Source: a virus. Taken from it: a stretch of DNA of 33,654 nucleotides. Positions 30,637-33,654 of this stretch are shown one piece after another. Below the pieces are notes generated by a model that saw only the letters and a list, made by a program, of their open reading frames with translations, searched no databases and was not told where the DNA came from. The DNA is taken from positions 1 to 33,654 of IMG/VR virus record IMGVR_UViG_3300030333_006531, one strand, 5' to 3'. The translations under genes and the position numbers were made by a program. How positions within the stretch are numbered: the first letter of the stretch is position 1; each line of letters begins with the position of its first letter.

Positions 30637-31412
30637 TGAGTATTAACCTCGACTCTATTTCAAAAACAGGAACGCCTGCTCCTCCAAGAATTATCGTTTA
30701 CGGAGTTCACGGAATCGGCAAGTCGACCTTTGCATCCGACGCAAAAAATCCTATCTTCATTCAAACAGAAGACGGATTGTCGGGAATAAAATCTAACGCA
30801 TTTCCTGTAGCTAAAAGTTTCGACGAAGTTATGGAAGCGTTAAGAATTTTATATAAAGAAAAACATTCTTTTGAAACTGTAGTTCTCGACTCTCTTGATT
30901 GGTTAGAACCTTTAGTTTGGCAACACGCCTCTAAGCTTCACGGCAAAACTAATATCGAAGATTTTGGTTACGGCAAAGGCTATGTTATTGCGCTCGACTA
31001 TTGGCGACAAATTATTGATGCGTTTAATGCACTGCGAAGGGACAGAAACATGACCGTCGTATTGACTGCGCATTGCGAAGTTAAAAAGTTCGACGCTCCT
31101 GATTCAGAACCTTACGACAGATACCAACCAAAGATGCACAAAGCATCGAGTGCAATGTTTCAAGAATGGGCTGATGTTTTAGGATTCGCAAACTACAAAG
31201 TCCACACAAAAGAAAGTGATACAGGCTTCGGACAAAAGCGCGTTCGCGCAATTGGTTCGGGCGAAAGATTACTTCACACAACCGAACGTCCGACGCACCT
31301 TGCGAAAAGTCGTTACAACATTCCTGAGACTTTACCTTTAGATTGGAAGTCTCTTTCACAATCAATCGCCGAAGCGTTAAGCGACGGCAACACTTCTACA
31401 AACGAAAGCTAA
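30636..31412 (+). CDS. Sak4-like RecA-fold ATPase (AAA_24), annealing recombinase
   Basis: The product has 258 residues. Walker A GVHGIGKST is at 23-31 and Walker B VVLDSLD at 82-88. Further family marks are IQTEDGLSGI, FGYGKGY, a TVVLTAH strand and YQPKMHKASSAMFQEWAD. These are typical of the phage Sak4 group, single-domain RecA-like proteins that promote single-strand annealing together with a single-strand-binding partner. The next gene is a DUF669-like protein, the usual partner, and a nuclease follows. The C-terminus is acidic. Confidence 0.9.
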   Translation: MSINLDSISKTGTPAPPRIIVYGVHGIGKSTFASDAKNPIFIQTEDGLSGIKSNAFPVAKSFDEVMEALRILYKEKHSFETVVLDSLDWLEPLVWQHASKLHGKTNIEDFGYGKGYVIALDYWRQIIDAFNALRRDRNMTVVLTAHCEVKKFDAPDSEPYDRYQPKMHKASSAMFQEWADVLGFANYKVHTKESDTGFGQKRVRAIGSGERLLHTTERPTHLAKSRYNIPETLPLDWKSLSQSIAEALSDGNTSTNES

Positions 31413-31420
31413 ATAACAAA

Positions 31421-31903
31421 ATGGCAAACTTAGAAAAAACTTATGATGTTAGCAATGCGCCCGCAACTAACGAAACCAATTACGAACTAATGCCCGACGG
31501 AGATTACGTCGTGATAATTAACGAGTCAGATATGAAGCCCACCAAAAAAGGAACAGGAAAATATCTACAGTTAACAATCGAAATAATCGAAGGCGACTAT
31601 ACAGGTCGAAGAGTTTGGTCGAGATTAAATTTAATAAACCCAAGTGCAACTGCAGTTGATATTGCAGAGCGAGACTTAGCAGATATCCAAAGAGCGGTCG
31701 GAAAAAATTCTGTATCCGACTCGACGGAACTGCACGACATCCCGTTCGTTGTTACTTTAAAAACTCGACCTGCAAGCAACGGTTACGAAGCATCGAATGA
31801 AGTGGCTTCTTATAAGCCATTGCGAAGCGCGGACGGAAGCAAAGCAGAGACTCCTTGGAGCGAAGGCGCCACTGAGGATGAAGGCGTCAAAACTCCTTTT
31901 TAG
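31421..31903 (+). CDS. DUF669-like single-strand DNA binding protein
   Basis: The product has 160 residues from MANLEKTYDVS; a start at 31343 would overlap the Sak4 gene by 70 bases. The LMPDGDYVVIINESDMKPTK, GTGKYLQLTIEIIEGDYTGRRVWSRL and VTLKTR segments match the DUF669 family, an OB-fold-like group found beside Sak4 and related recombinases. It probably coats or handles single-stranded DNA for the ATPase. The C-terminus is acidic (GATEDEGVKTPF), as in single-strand-binding proteins. A terminator follows at 31943-31981. Confidence 0.85.
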   Translation: MANLEKTYDVSNAPATNETNYELMPDGDYVVIINESDMKPTKKGTGKYLQLTIEIIEGDYTGRRVWSRLNLINPSATAVDIAERDLADIQRAVGKNSVSDSTELHDIPFVVTLKTRPASNGYEASNEVASYKPLRSADGSKAETPWSEGATEDEGVKTPF

Positions 31904-31942
31904 TAGTTGTTTTTATTAAGGCAAAAAAAACTTTGTTTTTTT

Positions 31943-31981
31943 CGGGCGCGGTTGTACTCCTAGGTCGCGCCCGTTTTTTTT
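31943..31981 (+). terminator. Rho-independent terminator between DUF669-like and nuclease genes
   Basis: CGGGCGCG (31943-31950) pairs with CGCGCCCG (31966-31973) around a 15-base loop and is followed by eight T residues. It ends or attenuates the rightward transcript, so the nuclease is probably expressed at a lower level by read-through. Confidence 0.9.
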
Positions 31982-31994
31982 AACGAAATAAATT

Positions 31995-33083
31995 ATGGCA
32001 AAACTACCAAACAAAAAAACTACCGTCGAACTTATTGACGAAATATTAGAAAAAGAAAACGACTCAAAACTTGAACCATATCGCGGACATCTTGGCGCGT
32101 CAGTAATTGGAAGAGAATGCGAGCGCGAACTTTGGTATTCATTCAGAGGCGTCGAACGAGTGCATCACGAAGGAAGGATTTTGAGATTGTTCGATAGAGG
32201 AAATCGAGAAGAGGAAAGTCTTGTCGAATACTTAAGGAAAGCAGGCGTTGTTGTCCACGACGTCGACAGTAAAGGCGCTCAGTTCACGTTCTCTAAAATC
32301 GGCGGTCACTTTGGGGGAAGCATGGATGGCGCAGGGAAAGGCTTCGCTGAGGCTCCTGCAACATGGCACGTTGTAGAGTTTAAAACTAGCGGTTCAAAAG
32401 CGTTTAAATCTTTAGTAAAGAATGGCGTAAAAAAATCAAAGCCTGAGCATTATATTCAGATGCAACTCTACATGAAATTTTCGGGAATGCGTCGAGCGTT
32501 TTACTTAGCAGTCAACAAAGACAACGACGAACTTTATAGCGAAAGAATTAAATATGATTCGAGTGTTGCAAAAGAAAATTTAGAAAAGGCTCGACGAATT
32601 ATTACGTCGCAAAATCCTCCCGCAAAAATAAGCGAAGACCCAAGTTGGTATCAATGCAAATTCTGCGACTATCCTGAAACTTGCCATCGTAAAAAAATGC
32701 CAACGCTAAGTTGCAGAACCTGTCTTCATGCGACGCCCGAAGTTGACGGCGAGAACGGTCGTTGGTCGTGCGCATATCGAGACATAAAAAACATCCCGAA
32801 AGAATTGCAGGCAAAGGGATGTTACGACCATCGATATATTCCGAAGCTGATTACGTTCGCCGAAGTCGTCGATGCGTCTAGTGAAAAAAATTATGTTGAG
32901 TATGAACTGCCCGACGGTAGACGTTTTCGAAACGGTTATATCGCAGACGGCGGTGGCTTTGAATCTTCTGCAATTCAAGGTGGCGAACTTTCAAAATGGA
33001 TTGACTCTTCTGTAGAAGAACGAGCGTCGAACGACTTGGTCAAAAATTTAGAAACTAATTTTGACGGAACGCTCGACGTATAA
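31995..33083 (+). CDS. Cas4-like PD-(D/E)XK nuclease with probable iron-sulfur cluster
   Basis: The product has 362 residues. The nuclease core has GSMD (Asp111), EFK (128-130) and HYIQMQLYM (Gln155/157), the PD-(D/E)XK set. An early Cys42 (GRECERELWY) plus C221, C224 and C230 match the Cas4/AddB-type 4Fe-4S cluster. A further Cys group (C240, C243, C259, C276) lies beyond and may form a second metal site. It is likely the 5'-3' exonuclease that resects ends for Sak4. The stop overlaps the A tract of the terminator at 33081. The last 90 residues are a separate small domain of unknown role. Confidence 0.88.
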   Translation: MAKLPNKKTTVELIDEILEKENDSKLEPYRGHLGASVIGRECERELWYSFRGVERVHHEGRILRLFDRGNREEESLVEYLRKAGVVVHDVDSKGAQFTFSKIGGHFGGSMDGAGKGFAEAPATWHVVEFKTSGSKAFKSLVKNGVKKSKPEHYIQMQLYMKFSGMRRAFYLAVNKDNDELYSERIKYDSSVAKENLEKARRIITSQNPPAKISEDPSWYQCKFCDYPETCHRKKMPTLSCRTCLHATPEVDGENGRWSCAYRDIKNIPKELQAKGCYDHRYIPKLITFAEVVDASSEKNYVEYELPDGRRFRNGYIADGGGFESSAIQGGELSKWIDSSVEERASNDLVKNLETNFDGTLDV

Positions 33084-33114
33084 AAAAAAGCTCCGCCTAA
33101 TTAAAGACGGAGCT
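33082..33114 (-). terminator. Rho-independent terminator at the junction (copy 2)
   Basis: The hairpin (arms 33089-33098 and 33105-33114) with eight leftward T residues is identical to copy 1. It separates the convergent nuclease and end genes. Confidence 0.85.
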
Positions 33115-33131
33115 ATCGGCTTGGTTAAAGT

Positions 33132-33509
33132 TTAGTATTCAAAAATTGAATGTAAATCTCCAAAAGTTTCTTTGAGATATTGAATTCCTTCTTGCGTCCA
33201 AGATACTTGAACGATAGCGTCTAGTGGACATCCTTCGTTAAGAACAGCTATGTCGAAAAATACTTTGCCTACTAGCGAACTCATTACGCCCGACCATTGT
33301 CTGCCTGTTCCTGAAAACCATTCGGGCTTTGTGATAACGTGTTGGTCATAACCTCTGCTGTTAAAACCTTTAGTTGGCTTTGCCCAAAAGCTTGTCCAAA
33401 CACAGTCTTTGCCGTCGGACATTAGTTCTGCAGAACCCCAACGACCACCTTCATTTTTTACAATGTCATTTAAAGTTTCTTGTTCTAGTTTAGTAAGAGT
33501 TAGTTTCAT
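33132..33509 (-). CDS. Unknown 125-residue protein, possible winged helix (copy 2)
   Basis: This is the second copy of the 52-429 gene, with no indel. Thirteen residues differ: L23R, A26S, H31S, Q36C, W49F, I85F, E86D, A87I, V88A, S105T, L123F, D124E and C125Y. Several codons change at two or three bases at once. The frame is intact, the length equal and the leader the same, so both forms should be functional. It is convergent with the nuclease gene and separated from it by the terminator. No function is assigned. Confidence 0.8.
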   Translation of the reverse strand: MKLTLTKLEQETLNDIVKNEGGRWGSAELMSDGKDCVWTSFWAKPTKGFNSRGYDQHVITKPEWFSGTGRQWSGVMSSLVGKVFFDIAVLNEGCPLDAIVQVSWTQEGIQYLKETFGDLHSIFEY

Positions 33510-33570
33510 TTGATTATTTAAGATTTTTAGTTTTTTGAGAAGCGTCGAGTGACGCTATCGAGTAGGACAC

Positions 33571-33598
33571 ATTCTACACTTTCACGGTAAGCATGCAA
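33571..33598 (-). promoter_or_regulatory. Leftward promoter of the end gene (copy 2)
   Basis: Same layout as at 491-518: -10 TAGAAT (33571-33576) and the intact GCTTACCGTGAAAG word (33579-33592), but the -35 is TTGCAT instead of TTGCAC. Confidence 0.6.
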
Positions 33599-33654
33599 GC
33601 GGGAAAATGATAAATATTTTCGACGCCCTAAAAGCCTGTTAAATCAACGTATTA

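Larger units (their letters stand above)
33081..33654. repeat. Terminal direct repeat, copy 2
   Basis: This is the diverged second copy of 1-574. It starts at the TAA of the nuclease gene and runs to the end of the window. Almost all differences lie inside the 33132-33509 gene; the terminator is unchanged. Confidence 0.9.

Noticed and set aside
31995-33083. Cas4 as part of a CRISPR system
   Set aside because: There is no repeat array or cas1/cas2; the operon context (Sak4, DUF669) indicates phage recombination.

Overview
The window looks like one essentially complete genome of a small tailed bacteriophage (siphovirus type), about 33.1 kb long. The first 574 bases recur at the end (33081-33654, period 33,080) in diverged form, so the contig closes on itself, apparently with ends from two variants. 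GC is moderate to low (about 40% by eye). Nearly all starts lack a Shine-Dalgarno and are preceded by A-rich stretches, so the host probably initiates with little SD help (Bacteroidota or another AT-rich aquatic lineage are possible; not proven). No integrase, CI-type repressor, tRNA, CRISPR array or insertion sequence was recognised, so a virulent lifestyle is the simplest reading.

Layout. (1) 52-4581, leftward: about fourteen small accessory genes, including several Cys-rich putative zinc proteins, winged-helix and ribbon-helix-helix candidates, four small membrane or lipoprotein genes and a possible Cys/His hydrolase. (2) 4723-21927, leftward: the virion module in lambda-like order. Reading in the direction of transcription it holds small terminase, large terminase (gpA family), a gpW-like connector, portal (gpB family), a fused prohead protease-major capsid protein ending at a strong terminator, a gpFII-like joiner, a tail terminator, tail tube, two tail chaperone frames linked by a GGGAAAG -1 frameshift site, tape measure, distal tail protein, a large tail hub, three tail-tip/fibre proteins and a coiled-coil membrane protein. 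(3) 21928-22195: a non-coding block directly upstream of the small terminase, with a promoter, a palindrome and short repeats; this is where a cos site is expected. (4) 22196-25971, leftward: a lambda gpZ-like tail protein, a metallophosphoesterase, a 299-residue protein with a possible degenerate VWA fold, and a zinc-ribbon AAA+ ATPase of the MoxR/CobS type. (5) 26220-29768, leftward: a short unknown protein, a RusA resolvase, an iteron-rich origin-like region (27034-27303), a primase-polymerase/helicase fusion and a Cro-like DNA-binding protein. (6) 29949-33083, rightward: an early recombination operon with two small genes, a Sak4-like ATPase, a DUF669-like protein and a Cas4-like nuclease, ending at the junction terminator.

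How the parts fit. The divergent region 29769-29948 launches the replication genes leftward and the recombination genes rightward. The primase-helicase probably acts at the iteron region beside its own 3' end. Sak4, the DUF669-like protein and the nuclease would supply annealing-type recombination, and RusA would resolve the junctions before packaging by TerS/TerL. Leftward units begin at similar -10 elements (consensus about TANANTGTA), some preceded by a shared CTTACCGTGAAAG-like word.

Less ordinary points are the codon-level divergence of the duplicated end gene, a genome-wide excess of the word GTCG/CGAC, the AAA+/possible-VWA pair, and the absence of any recognisable endolysin.
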